Of a stretch of 64,000 nt of DNA, positions 1 through 7,588 are shown in pieces. The stretch comes from Nonomuraea sp. PA05 (lineage in GTDB: Bacteria > Actinomycetota > Actinomycetes > Streptosporangiales > Streptosporangiaceae). The notes below the pieces were generated by a model. That model saw nothing but the letters and a program-made list of their open reading frames with translations, was not told where the DNA came from and ran no database searches. Made by a program: the position numbers and the translations under genes. The stretch covers positions 62,001 to 126,000 of the forward strand of contig NZ_VSEY01000014.1 in NCBI RefSeq assembly GCF_008086045.1, given 5' to 3'. The number at the start of each line of letters is the position of its first letter. Within the stretch, counting starts at the first letter, position 1.

Positions 1-2
1 GG

Positions 3-107
3 CGGGGCAACGTGCCGAGGGCGGTGGTCCTCACCGACGAGGGCAGGCAGGGGCTGGCGGAACTGTTCTCCGGTAAGGGGCTAACATCGGTTACGCCGGT
101 TACCTGA
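3..107 (+). CDS. C-terminal fragment of a probable winged-helix transcriptional regulator
   Basis: The window opens inside a gene that reads in frame from base 3 to a TGA at 105-107. The 34 visible residues include VVLTDEGRQGLAELF, which resembles the wing and last helix of MarR/PadR-type winged-helix regulators. It lies 16 bases upstream of hutH on the same strand, so it might regulate or be co-transcribed with it. The DNA-contacting part lies outside the window, so the family call is tentative. Confidence 0.4.
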   Translation, partial: RGNVPRAVVLTDEGRQGLAELFSGKGLTSVTPVT

Positions 108-123
108 ACGAGAGAGACGCACC

Positions 124-1674
124 ATGCGCGACAACGAGGTCGTGACCGTCGGTCCGGAGCCCCTCACCTTCGACGACGTCATCAGGGTGGCCCGCCACGG
201 AGCCCCCGTACAGCTCGGCGACGATGCCATCGCCGCCGTCTCGGCGGCCCGCCAGCGGGTGAACGAGCTGGCCGAGAGCCCGGTGCCGGCGTACGGCATC
301 TCGACCGGGTTCGGCGCGCTGGCCACCCGCCACATCGACCCGGCGCTGCGCGCCCAGCTCCAGCGCTCGCTGGTGCGCTCGCACGCGGCGGGCAGCGGGC
401 CCGAGGTGGAGACGGAGGTGGTGCGGGCGCTCATGCTGCTGCGGCTGAGCACGCTGGCCACCGGCCACACCGGCGTCAGGCCGACCACGGCCAAGACCCT
501 CGCCGCGCTGATCAGCGCGGGCATCACGCCGATCGTGCACGAGTACGGCAGCCTCGGCTGCTCAGGCGACCTGGCGCCGCTGGCGCACGTGGCGCTCACC
601 CTCATGGGCGAGGGCGTCGTACGGGACGCCTCGGGCACCGTCCAACCGGCGGCCGAGGCGCTCAAGCAGGCGCGGATCGACCCGGTCGAGCTGGCCGCCA
701 AGGAGGGCCTGGCGCTGATCAACGGCACGGACGGCATGCTCGGCATGCTGATCCTCGCCATCGACGACCTCACCAGGCTGGTCAGGACCGCCGACGTGAG
801 CGCCGCGATGAGCGTGGAGGCGCTGCTGGGCACCGACCGCGTGTTCGCCCCAGAGCTGCAGGCGCTGCGGCCGCACCCGGGGCAGGCGCTGTCGGCCGCC
901 AACATGACCAAGGTCCTGCGCGACTCGGGCATCATGGCCAGCCACCGCGACCCGGCGGCCTGCACCCGCGTCCAGGACGCGTACTCGCTGCGCTGCGCCC
1001 CCCAGGTGGCCGGCGCGGTCCGCGACACGATCGCGCACGCCGCCACCGTGGCCGGGCGGGAGCTGGCCAGCGCCATCGACAACCCGGCCGTGCTGGCCGA
1101 CGGCCGGGTGGAGTCGAACGGCAACTTCCACGGCGCGCCCCTGGCGTACGTGCTGGACTTCCTCGCCGTCGTGGCCGCCGACCTGGCCTCCATGTCGGAG
1201 CGCCGCACCGACCGCTTCCTGGACGTGGCCCGCAACCACGGCCTGCCCGCGTTCCTGGCCGACGACCCCGGCGTGGACTCCGGCCACATGATCGCCCAGT
1301 ACACCCAGGCGGCCGTCGTGTCGGAGCTGAAGCGCCTGGCCGTGCCGGCCAGCGTCGACTCCATCCCCAGCTCGGCCATGCAGGAGGACCACGTCTCCAT
1401 GGGCTGGTCGGCGGCCCGCAAGCTGCGCAGGTCCGTCGACGGGCTGACCAGGGTGCTGGCCGTCGAGGTGCTCACCGCCGCCCGCGCGCTCGACCTGCGG
1501 GCCCCGCTGGAGCCCGCGCCCGCGACGGCGGCCGTGGTCAGGGCGCTGCGCGAGACCGTGCCCGCGCCGGGCCCCGACCGGTTCCTGGCGCCGGAGATCG
1601 ACTCCGCCGTGCGCCTGGTGTCCGAGGGCGGCGTGGTCGCGGCGGCCGAGACGGTCACCGGCCCCCTGGACTAG
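124..1674 (+). CDS. hutH: Histidine ammonia-lyase (aromatic amino acid lyase family)
   Basis: This 516-residue protein has the usual length of histidine ammonia-lyase, which deaminates L-histidine to trans-urocanate as the first step of histidine degradation in the cytosol. The loop GSLGCSGDLAPLAH carries the residues that cyclise to the MIO cofactor; here they are Cys146-Ser147-Gly148 instead of the commoner Ala-Ser-Gly. Other family blocks include NGTDGM, the region around SAANM, and the SSAMQEDHVSMG stretch near residue 420. The start ATG follows a GAGAGA sequence. No other hut gene is in the window, so a related aromatic amino acid lyase is possible, but histidine is the most likely substrate. 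The stop overlaps the convergent neighbour in a shared CTAG. Confidence 0.9.
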   Translation: MRDNEVVTVGPEPLTFDDVIRVARHGAPVQLGDDAIAAVSAARQRVNELAESPVPAYGISTGFGALATRHIDPALRAQLQRSLVRSHAAGSGPEVETEVVRALMLLRLSTLATGHTGVRPTTAKTLAALISAGITPIVHEYGSLGCSGDLAPLAHVALTLMGEGVVRDASGTVQPAAEALKQARIDPVELAAKEGLALINGTDGMLGMLILAIDDLTRLVRTADVSAAMSVEALLGTDRVFAPELQALRPHPGQALSAANMTKVLRDSGIMASHRDPAACTRVQDAYSLRCAPQVAGAVRDTIAHAATVAGRELASAIDNPAVLADGRVESNGNFHGAPLAYVLDFLAVVAADLASMSERRTDRFLDVARNHGLPAFLADDPGVDSGHMIAQYTQAAVVSELKRLAVPASVDSIPSSAMQEDHVSMGWSAARKLRRSVDGLTRVLAVEVLTAARALDLRAPLEPAPATAAVVRALRETVPAPGPDRFLAPEIDSAVRLVSEGGVVAAAETVTGPLD

Positions 1675-2906
1675 CTTCCGGGCAGGGCGACGATCAGGTC
1701 CACCTCCAGCAGCAGCCCCGGCATGAACAGTTTCGACACCTCGACCGTCGTGCTGGCCGGGGCCGTGCCGGTGATGTACTTCCTGCGCACCTGCCCGTAC
1801 GCGACCCGATCGTCCATGTCCGTCAGGTACGTCCTGACGAACGCGATGTCGTCGAACGTCGCCCCCTGATCGGCCAGGATGCGCGAGACGACCTGGAAGA
1901 CGTGCTCGGCCTGCTCCGCCATGGAGCCCTCGCCGACGACGTTGCCCTGCTCGTCGAAGGCTGCCTGGCCGGAGACGTAGAGCATGTCGCCGACGCGCAC
2001 GGCGTGCGAGTACATGCCGTTCGTGGCGGGGATGGCGGGCAGGTTCAGCGGCACGGCCCGCCGCCCGGCACCGCCGCCGACGCCCCCGGCTTGCCGGTCC
2101 TGGCCCTCGCCGACGTGCTCGGCTCGCCGTTCCTGGTCCCCGCCGACGTGCTCGGCGATGGCGGTCAGGTCCCGCTCGCCCAGCCCGGCCGCCTGCGCCT
2201 GCCGCATCCTGGCCCGCGCGGCCGTGGCCATCGTCGCGCCCTGCCACGCGCCCAGCCCCAGGTCCTTGGTGGCGTGCGCGAGCGAGTAGCGGGTCTCGGC
2301 GGACGGCACGCGCAGCCGCTCGGCCAGCGTGCCCAGCGGGGTGCCCGACAGCACGTCGATCAGCGCGTTCCGGTCCACGCCGTGCGCCTCGCCGTACGCG
2401 AACGTCTCCGCCAGCAGCACCTGCGCGGGCACCAGCGCACTCATGACGGCGATCTTCATCGCGGCGCCGGACCCGAGCGGCCCGCACTCGCGGACCGTCC
2501 CGAACACCGACAGAGTCTCCCGCCATCGCCGCACGTCACCACCGGCCAGCACGGTCAGCGTGCCGTCGGCGGCGGGGCCCACGCTGCCCAGCACCGGCGC
2601 GTCCACCAGGCTCACCTCCGCAGGAAGCAGCGCGCGCAGCTCCCGCACCGCCTCGGGCCCGATCGTGGACATCTCCACCACCGTCGCCCCAGGCCGCAGC
2701 CCCGGCAGCGCCGCCGTCAGCACCTCGCGCACCGCCGCCGGGTCGCTCAGCATCGTGATGACCAGATCGGCGCCGTCCACCGCCGTGGCCACCTGCACCC
2801 CGTCCGCGCGCCGCCACGTCGTCACCTGGTGCCCGGCCTCCACGAGTCGCCGGGCCATGGGGGCGCCCATGCGTCCCTGTCCGAGAAAAGTAATCACGTG
2901 CCACAT
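1671..2906 (-). CDS. Fusion of a beta-hydroxyacid dehydrogenase-like NAD-binding protein with a Rid (YjgF/YER057c) domain
   Basis: The 411-residue protein joins two enzymes. Residues 1 to about 270 resemble the 3-hydroxyisobutyrate dehydrogenase family, with the nucleotide-binding start FLGQGRMG and a GSGAAMK block keeping the catalytic lysine; the usual asparagine four residues later is Met. A charged, glycine-rich linker follows, then a Rid domain (about 284-411) with YVSGQAAFDE and YLTDMDD. The arginine that Rid1-3 enamine/imine deaminases use (Arg105 in E. coli RidA) is replaced by Ser385 in PASTTVEV. The ATG at 2906 has AAGGTG four bases upstream; a GTG at 2897 (MITFLGQG) is an alternative. 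The LysR gene is divergent. A role in handling imines or keto/hydroxy acids is inference. Confidence 0.75.
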   Translation of the reverse strand: MWHVITFLGQGRMGAPMARRLVEAGHQVTTWRRADGVQVATAVDGADLVITMLSDPAAVREVLTAALPGLRPGATVVEMSTIGPEAVRELRALLPAEVSLVDAPVLGSVGPAADGTLTVLAGGDVRRWRETLSVFGTVRECGPLGSGAAMKIAVMSALVPAQVLLAETFAYGEAHGVDRNALIDVLSGTPLGTLAERLRVPSAETRYSLAHATKDLGLGAWQGATMATAARARMRQAQAAGLGERDLTAIAEHVGGDQERRAEHVGEGQDRQAGGVGGGAGRRAVPLNLPAIPATNGMYSHAVRVGDMLYVSGQAAFDEQGNVVGEGSMAEQAEHVFQVVSRILADQGATFDDIAFVRTYLTDMDDRVAYGQVRRKYITGTAPASTTVEVSKLFMPGLLLEVDLIVALPGS

Positions 2907-2930
2907 GGAACACCTTGGCGAGGTATTCCA
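2906..2930. promoter_or_regulatory. Inverted repeat, likely LysR-family operator
   Basis: The arms TGGAACACCT and AGGTATTCCA are separated by five bases and match at nine of ten positions. The element contains a T-N11-A type core, sits in the 49-base gap between the divergent LysR and fusion-enzyme genes, and covers the ribosome binding site of the fusion gene. LysR proteins commonly bind such sites to regulate themselves and a divergent target; binding here is inferred. Confidence 0.6.
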
Positions 2931-2944
2931 CCACCGACTAGATT
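2915..2944 (+). promoter_or_regulatory. Putative promoter of the LysR gene
   Basis: TTGGCG at 2915-2920 and TAGATT at 2939-2944 are 18 bases apart. The -35 box lies in the middle of the LysR-type palindrome, which fits autorepression. A start point 7 bases after the -10 box would give a nearly leaderless transcript for the ATG at 2956. Confidence 0.4.
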
Positions 2945-2955
2945 GCATGGCAGCC

Positions 2956-3996
2956 ATGCCTGACACGAATGCCTTCAACCCCGCTACGCCGCAGCTGCCC
3001 GACACCGCCTTCGACTCACGGACGCCGCAGCTGCTCGACACCGCCTTCGACTCACGGACGCCGCAGCTACCCGGCACCGGCGTGTCGCGCGTCCTCGACA
3101 CCGGCGCGCTGCGGCTGTTCGACGAGGTCGCCAGGAGCGGCTCGTTCACGGCCGCCGCCGAGCTGCTCGGATACACCCAGTCGGCGGTCTCCCGCCGCGT
3201 CGCCGCGCTCGAACGCGCCGCCGGCGGGCCCCTGTTCGAACGGCTGGCCCGCGGCGTGCGCCTGACCCCGGCGGGAGCGGCCCTGCACCGGCACGCCGTC
3301 GCCGTGCTCGACCGGCTCGACCGCGCCGGCGACGAACTGGCCGCCATCCACCGGGGGCGCGGCGGGATCCTGCGGGTGGGCTCGTTCGCCACGGCCAACA
3401 TCGACCTGCTGCCCGGCACGCTCAAGCGGTTCCTGGAGCGGCGGCCCGGCGTCGAGCTGCGGCTCACCGAGGGGCTCAGCGCCCGGCTGATGGAGCTGCT
3501 GCACGCCGGGGCGCTCGACGTGGCCGTGATCAGCGACTACCCGGCGGGGTTGCCCGGCGAGGGGGAGCGCACCGTCCCGCTGCGCGAGGACCGGCTGCTG
3601 GTCGCGCTGCCCGCCGGGCACCGGCTGGCCGGCGAGCCCGACGTGGACCTGCGCGACCTGGCGGAGGAGAGCTGGATCGAGGCCGCCCCGCGCGGCCAGC
3701 CGACGCTGCTGGTCACGGCGTGCGCGGCGGCCGGGTTCCGGCCGCGCGGCGGCCCGCGGGTGGCGGAATGGTCGGGCAAGTTCGGATTCGTCGCCGCGGG
3801 GCTCGGGGTGACGCTGGTGCCGGAGCTGGCGGCGCGGGCCGTACCGGCGGATCTGGTGCTCAAACCACTCAGAGGCGGTACGACCCCCGCACGCAAGGTC
3901 TACGCGGCCCTCCCCGAGTCGCCACTGCCCGCCGCACTGGAACTGGTCGAGATGCTGGGAGAATGGGAAGTGTGTACGACGGATTCGCCCACTTAG
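2956..3996 (+). CDS. LysR-family transcriptional regulator
   Basis: The winged-helix DNA-binding domain begins at LDTGALRLFDEVARSGSF and contains the recognition region YTQSAVSRRVAALE; the periplasmic-binding-protein-like effector domain follows (VGSFATANIDLLP to the C-terminus). From ATG 2956 it has 346 residues, about 40 more than usual, because the first part encodes a tandem 12-residue repeat TPQLPDTAFDSR. A GTG at 3082 would give a normal 304-residue LysR protein, so the repeat could instead be leader DNA; ATG 2947 is also in frame. It probably controls the divergent dehydrogenase/Rid fusion through the palindrome between them. Its 3' end overlaps pabB by 25 bases. Confidence 0.88.
   Translation: MPDTNAFNPATPQLPDTAFDSRTPQLLDTAFDSRTPQLPGTGVSRVLDTGALRLFDEVARSGSFTAAAELLGYTQSAVSRRVAALERAAGGPLFERLARGVRLTPAGAALHRHAVAVLDRLDRAGDELAAIHRGRGGILRVGSFATANIDLLPGTLKRFLERRPGVELRLTEGLSARLMELLHAGALDVAVISDYPAGLPGEGERTVPLREDRLLVALPAGHRLAGEPDVDLRDLAEESWIEAAPRGQPTLLVTACAAAGFRPRGGPRVAEWSGKFGFVAAGLGVTLVPELAARAVPADLVLKPLRGGTTPARKVYAALPESPLPAALELVEMLGEWEVCTTDSPT
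2986..3078 (+). repeat. 36-base tandem repeat, 2.6 copies
   Basis: Copies lie at 2986-3021, 3022-3057 and (partial) 3058-3078. The first two differ by one base. The unit is a multiple of three and encodes TPQLPDTAFDSR in the LysR frame. It lies between the possible start codons of that gene. Confidence 0.9.
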
Positions 3997-4985
3997 GCGG
4001 CTTTCTCGCCAGTGGGTTGCGGGATGTGACCTCGGACCTCGCCGCGCTCGACGGCCAGGGCTGGTGGGCCGTCGTGGTCGACTACGAGGGCAAGGTCACG
4101 TGCGCCCGGTTCGACCGGGTGCGCAGGTCGCCCCTGCCCGTCCCCACCGTCCCCTGGCGCGGGCCGCGCCCCGGCCAGTGGCGCAGCTCGCTCGACCAGG
4201 CCGCCTACGAGCGCGGCGTGCGGATCATCCGCGACTACATCGAGCAGGGCGAGGTCTACCAGGCCAACCTCTGCCGCGTCCTGAGCGCCCCCGTGCCCCG
4301 CGACGCCGATCCGCTCGCGCTGGCGGCCCGGCTCGCGGCCGGCAACCCCGCCCCGTACGCCGCGGTCATCGACGTCCCCGGCCTGAGCGTGGTGTCGGCC
4401 TCGCCCGAGCTCTACCTCTCGCGCGACGGGGACGTGATCGAGTCCAGGCCCATCAAGGGCACCGGCGCCACCGCCGGCGACCTGCTGGACAAGGACTACG
4501 CCGAGAACGTCATGATCGTCGACCTCGTCCGCAACGACCTCGGCAGGGTCGCCGCCGTCGGCTCGGTCGAGGTGCCGTCGCTGTGCGCGGTCGAGGAACA
4601 CCCCGGGCTCGTCCACCTCGTCTCCACCGTGCGGGCCAGGCTCGCGCCGGGGGCGGGCTGGCCGGAGCTCTTCGCGGCCACTTTCCCGCCCGGATCCGTC
4701 ACAGGCGCTCCGAAATCGTCGGCTCTGCGCATCATCAATGAGCTCGAACCAGCCCCCCGCGGGCCGTACTGTGGGGCCGTGGGCTGGGTCGACGCCGACC
4801 GGGGCAAGGCGGCGCTGGCCGTAGGCATCAGAACATTCTGGATCTCAGGCAGCGAGATCCGGTTCGGCACGGGAGCGGGCATCACCTGGGGCAGCGACCC
4901 CCGGCGCGAGTGGCTCGAGACCGAGCTCAAAGCAGCCAGGCTCATCGCACTGGCATCCACGCATCCACAGGAGGCAACTGAATGA
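3972..4985 (+). CDS. pabB: Aminodeoxychorismate synthase component I (chorismate-binding)
   Basis: The 337-residue protein belongs to the chorismate-utilising family that aminates chorismate to 4-amino-4-deoxychorismate for p-aminobenzoate and folate synthesis. Signature blocks are visible in order: QGEVYQANLCR, SASPELYL, RPIKGTGATAGD with the conserved lysine, MIVDLVRNDLGRV, FPPGSVTGAPK and YCGAVGW. The GTG at 3972 gives the typical start VYDGFAHL and follows GGGAGAA; an ATG at 3963 is in frame. Its TGA overlaps the ATG of the lyase gene as ATGA, so the pair is translationally coupled. No glutamine amidotransferase partner (pabA) is next to it. Confidence 0.88.
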   Translation: MYDGFAHLGGFLASGLRDVTSDLAALDGQGWWAVVVDYEGKVTCARFDRVRRSPLPVPTVPWRGPRPGQWRSSLDQAAYERGVRIIRDYIEQGEVYQANLCRVLSAPVPRDADPLALAARLAAGNPAPYAAVIDVPGLSVVSASPELYLSRDGDVIESRPIKGTGATAGDLLDKDYAENVMIVDLVRNDLGRVAAVGSVEVPSLCAVEEHPGLVHLVSTVRARLAPGAGWPELFAATFPPGSVTGAPKSSALRIINELEPAPRGPYCGAVGWVDADRGKAALAVGIRTFWISGSEIRFGTGAGITWGSDPRREWLETELKAARLIALASTHPQEATE

Positions 4986-5812
4986 ACATCCCTGTCTGGG
5001 TCAACGGGGAGCTGATCGACCCCGCTCAAGCCACCGTGTCGGTGTTCGACCACGGGCTGATGGTCGGCGACGGCGTCTTCGAGACCATCAAGATCGTGGA
5101 CGGCACGTCGTTCGCGCTCACCAGGCACCTCGATCGGCTCACCCTCTCGGCCCAGCGCATGGACCTGCCCGACCCCGACGTCGACGCCATCGCCGACGGC
5201 ATCACCAAGCTCCTGGAGGTCGCGCCCGCCTGGGCGCTGGGCCGCATCCGCGTCACCTACACCAGCGGCCCGGGCCCCCTCGGCTCCGACCGCGGCGACC
5301 AGGGCACCACCGCCGTCGTCATCGTGGACGAGCAGAAGCCGTTCCCCGCCACCGCGAACGTGGCCGTCGTCCCCTGGCCGCGCAACGAGCGCGGCGCCCT
5401 GTCGGGGGTCAAGAGCACCTCGTACGGCGACAACGCCAAGGCCCTGCTGCACGCCAAGAAGCGCGGCGGCGGCGAGGCCATCTTCGGCAACCTCGCCGGC
5501 AACCTGTGCGAGGGCACCGGCTCCAACATCTTCGTCGTCCGCGACGGCCGCCTGCTCACCCCCACCCTCGCCTCCGGCTGCCTGGCCGGCGTCACCCGCG
5601 CGCTGGTGCTCGAATGGTGCGGCGGCGAGGAGTCCGACGTGCCGCTCTCCGCGCTGTACGAGGCCGAGGAGGCGTTCCTCACCTCGACGACGCGCGACGT
5701 GCAGCCCATCAAGCTGGTCGACGACACCGAGCTCCCTGTCGCGCCCGGCCCCATCACCACCAAGGTCATGCGCATCTTCGCCGAACGCTCGGCCGCCGAC
5801 CTCAACCCGTGA
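4982..5812 (+). CDS. pabC: Aminodeoxychorismate lyase, PLP fold-type IV
   Basis: This 276-residue class IV aminotransferase-fold protein is expected to split aminodeoxychorismate into p-aminobenzoate and pyruvate, completing the step started by the upstream synthase. FDHGLMVGDGVFET is the family N-terminal block, the PLP lysine is in VKSTSYGDN, and EAEEAFLTSTTRDVQP is the C-terminal cofactor block. Branched-chain or D-amino acid aminotransferases share this fold, but coupling to pabB through an ATGA overlap makes the lyase the best reading. Confidence 0.88.
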   Translation: MNIPVWVNGELIDPAQATVSVFDHGLMVGDGVFETIKIVDGTSFALTRHLDRLTLSAQRMDLPDPDVDAIADGITKLLEVAPAWALGRIRVTYTSGPGPLGSDRGDQGTTAVVIVDEQKPFPATANVAVVPWPRNERGALSGVKSTSYGDNAKALLHAKKRGGGEAIFGNLAGNLCEGTGSNIFVVRDGRLLTPTLASGCLAGVTRALVLEWCGGEESDVPLSALYEAEEAFLTSTTRDVQPIKLVDDTELPVAPGPITTKVMRIFAERSAADLNP

Positions 5813-5900
5813 GTGGGGGGGTCTGTCTGCTTTTTTGTTACGGCAGAGCCAAGTGGGCCCCGCCCGCCGTCGGGCGCTGACGGCCCTCCAGGGGGACGCT

Positions 5901-5966
5901 CCTCCGCCTCACCGCCACCTCGCCGTTACGCGCGCATGTTGCCCGGCGAGGTGGTGACAGCGGAGG
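5901..5966. terminator. Long imperfect hairpin downstream of pabC
   Basis: The arms 5901-5924 and 5945-5966 pair over about 20 bases (CCTCCGC and ACCTCGCC blocks with their complements) around a 20-base loop. There is no U tract, so it is either a Rho-independent-like stop of the pab operon or another RNA structure. It is the most ordered element in the 358-base gap between pabC and the next gene. Confidence 0.5.
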
Positions 5967-6034
5967 ATCTCAGCGACCGAGCGGCCGATGGGACCGGGTG
6001 AAGGAGCCGGTTCCGGTCGGCCGTCTGCCGCATG

Positions 6035-6110
6035 TGGCGTAGCTCAGGCCGGTTGGCGTAGCTCAAGCTGTTTGGCGTGGCTCAAGCCGTTTGGCGTGAC
6101 TCAGGCCGTT
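6035..6110. repeat. 19-base tandem repeat, four copies
   Basis: The unit TGGCGTAGCTCAGGCCGGT is repeated four times with a few changes in the gap between convergent pabC and the LVIVD gene. A truncated fifth copy and two copies of GCTCAGCTCAGCC follow. No gene is supported in 5813-6170. Confidence 0.85.
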
Positions 6111-6170
6111 TGGCTGGCTCGCTCAGCTCAGCCGCTCAGCTCAGCCGGCTTCGGCCAGTCATCCGCCTTC

Positions 6171-7559
6171 CTAGTACGACTTCTGGGTCTGGACGTTGAA
6201 GTCGTCCATCTTGACCTGCTTGGCCGGGTCCGTCAGCGGATCGGTGATCTCCAGGACGTCCAGGCCCTCAGTCATGTCGCTGGAGTAGATGTAGCCGTTG
6301 TAGTAGTAGGCCGACCAGGTGCCCGCGATGCCGCCGCCGTCGTGGGGCCCGCGCTCGAAGTAGCCGATCTCCTTGGGGTTCGCCGAGTCGGTGAAGTCCC
6401 AGATCGACACACCGCCCTGGTACCAGGACTGGACCATGATGTCCTTGCCGTCCACCGGGATCAGGGAGCCGTTGTGGGCGACGCAGTTCTCGTTCTCCTG
6501 CTGCTCCCTGGGGATCTTGAAGTAGCCCCGCTTCTCCAGCTTGCCGTCGACCAGGTCGTAGATGGCGTTGGCGCCCTTGGTGGCCGGCGTGTTGCGGTCG
6601 CAGGTGGCCTGGCCGCCGCCGCCCAGCTCGTCGCTGAAGACGACCTTCGTCGCGTCATTGTTGAACGTGGCCGAGTGCCAGATCTGGAAGTTCTCCAGGT
6701 CGGTGAGCTGCTGGAGGACCTTCGGCTTGACCGGGTCGGAGATGTCGAGCAGCACGCCGTCGCCGAAGCAGGCGGCCGCGGCCAGCTTCTTCTCCGGGTA
6801 GGCGGTGATGTCGTGGCAGCCGGAGGCGAGCTCGGAGTGCTGCCGCTCGGGGAAGATGTCCGGCTTCGCCACGACCTTGGCGTCCGCGGGCGACTTCACC
6901 GGCACCTCCACGATCGAAATGAGCTCGTGCGGTGCGGGGCAGGTCTGCGAGTCGGGCTCGGGGCCGGGCGAGGAGACGTACACGTACAGCGTCTCCCCGG
7001 CGGGCACCATCGTGTGCGTGTGCGAGCCGCAGTCGGCCTGCACCGCGCCCACGTACTTCGGGCTCTTCTTGTTCTTGACGTCGAAGATCCGCAGGCCTTC
7101 CCAGTTGCGCTCGCCGTCGTCCGAGCCGCACTCGGGGCCGCCCTGCGGTTCGTCGATCGAGAGGATCAGCAGGTCCTCGTAGATGGTCACATCGTTCTGC
7201 TGCGCCGGGCAGGACACCTGGCTGACGAGCTGGGGCTTGGTCGGGTCGCCGATGTCGTAGATCGAGAACCCGCCGAAATTCCCCACGTAGGCGTAGTCGC
7301 CCTGGAACGCAAGATCGGTACCTAGGTCGCCCTCGCCGTTGAACGGAGCCGTCAACGGCATGTTGGCGATGTGCTTCACGTTTTCGCTCGTCATCACGTC
7401 GCCGGAGGGCGAGGTGGCGGGCGTGCTGGCCGCAGCGCTGGTCTCCTGCGGAGCGGTCGCGGGTGCCGGCTCCTCGGTGACCCCCGGTCCCGCGGCGCAC
7501 GCGGAGGCCAAGAACAGCACCGTACACAGCAACACTCCGCGCAACTTGGCAGAGATCAA
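6171..7559 (-). CDS. LVIVD-repeat secreted lipoprotein
   Basis: The 462-residue protein starts with a lipoprotein signal (LFLASAC, lipidated Cys21) and then a Thr/Ala/Pro-rich tether. The rest shows repeated blades such as VGNFGGFSIYDIGDPTKPQ, LRIFDVKNKKSPKYVG, VLLDISDPVKPK and VSIWDFTDSANPKEIGYF, typical of the LVIVD beta-propeller-like family of exported proteins of unknown function. The start is a TTG with AAAGGGGA about seven bases upstream. Only 29 bases separate it from the divergent DUF305 lipoprotein, and the two may act together at the cell surface; no enzyme activity can be assigned. Confidence 0.88.
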   Translation of the reverse strand: MISAKLRGVLLCTVLFLASACAAGPGVTEEPAPATAPQETSAAASTPATSPSGDVMTSENVKHIANMPLTAPFNGEGDLGTDLAFQGDYAYVGNFGGFSIYDIGDPTKPQLVSQVSCPAQQNDVTIYEDLLILSIDEPQGGPECGSDDGERNWEGLRIFDVKNKKSPKYVGAVQADCGSHTHTMVPAGETLYVYVSSPGPEPDSQTCPAPHELISIVEVPVKSPADAKVVAKPDIFPERQHSELASGCHDITAYPEKKLAAAACFGDGVLLDISDPVKPKVLQQLTDLENFQIWHSATFNNDATKVVFSDELGGGGQATCDRNTPATKGANAIYDLVDGKLEKRGYFKIPREQQENENCVAHNGSLIPVDGKDIMVQSWYQGGVSIWDFTDSANPKEIGYFERGPHDGGGIAGTWSAYYYNGYIYSSDMTEGLDVLEITDPLTDPAKQVKMDDFNVQTQKSY

Positions 7560-7588
7560 CGCGCATCCCCTTTGTCTAGTAGCTCACT

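Noticed and set aside
81..1658. Long minus-strand open frame across hutH
   Set aside because: It is antisense to a clear histidine ammonia-lyase and has the Ser/Ala/Arg-rich composition of a GC shadow frame.
5813..6001. 62-residue frame directly after pabC
   Set aside because: It begins in a poly-G run with no ribosome binding site and spans the large hairpin.
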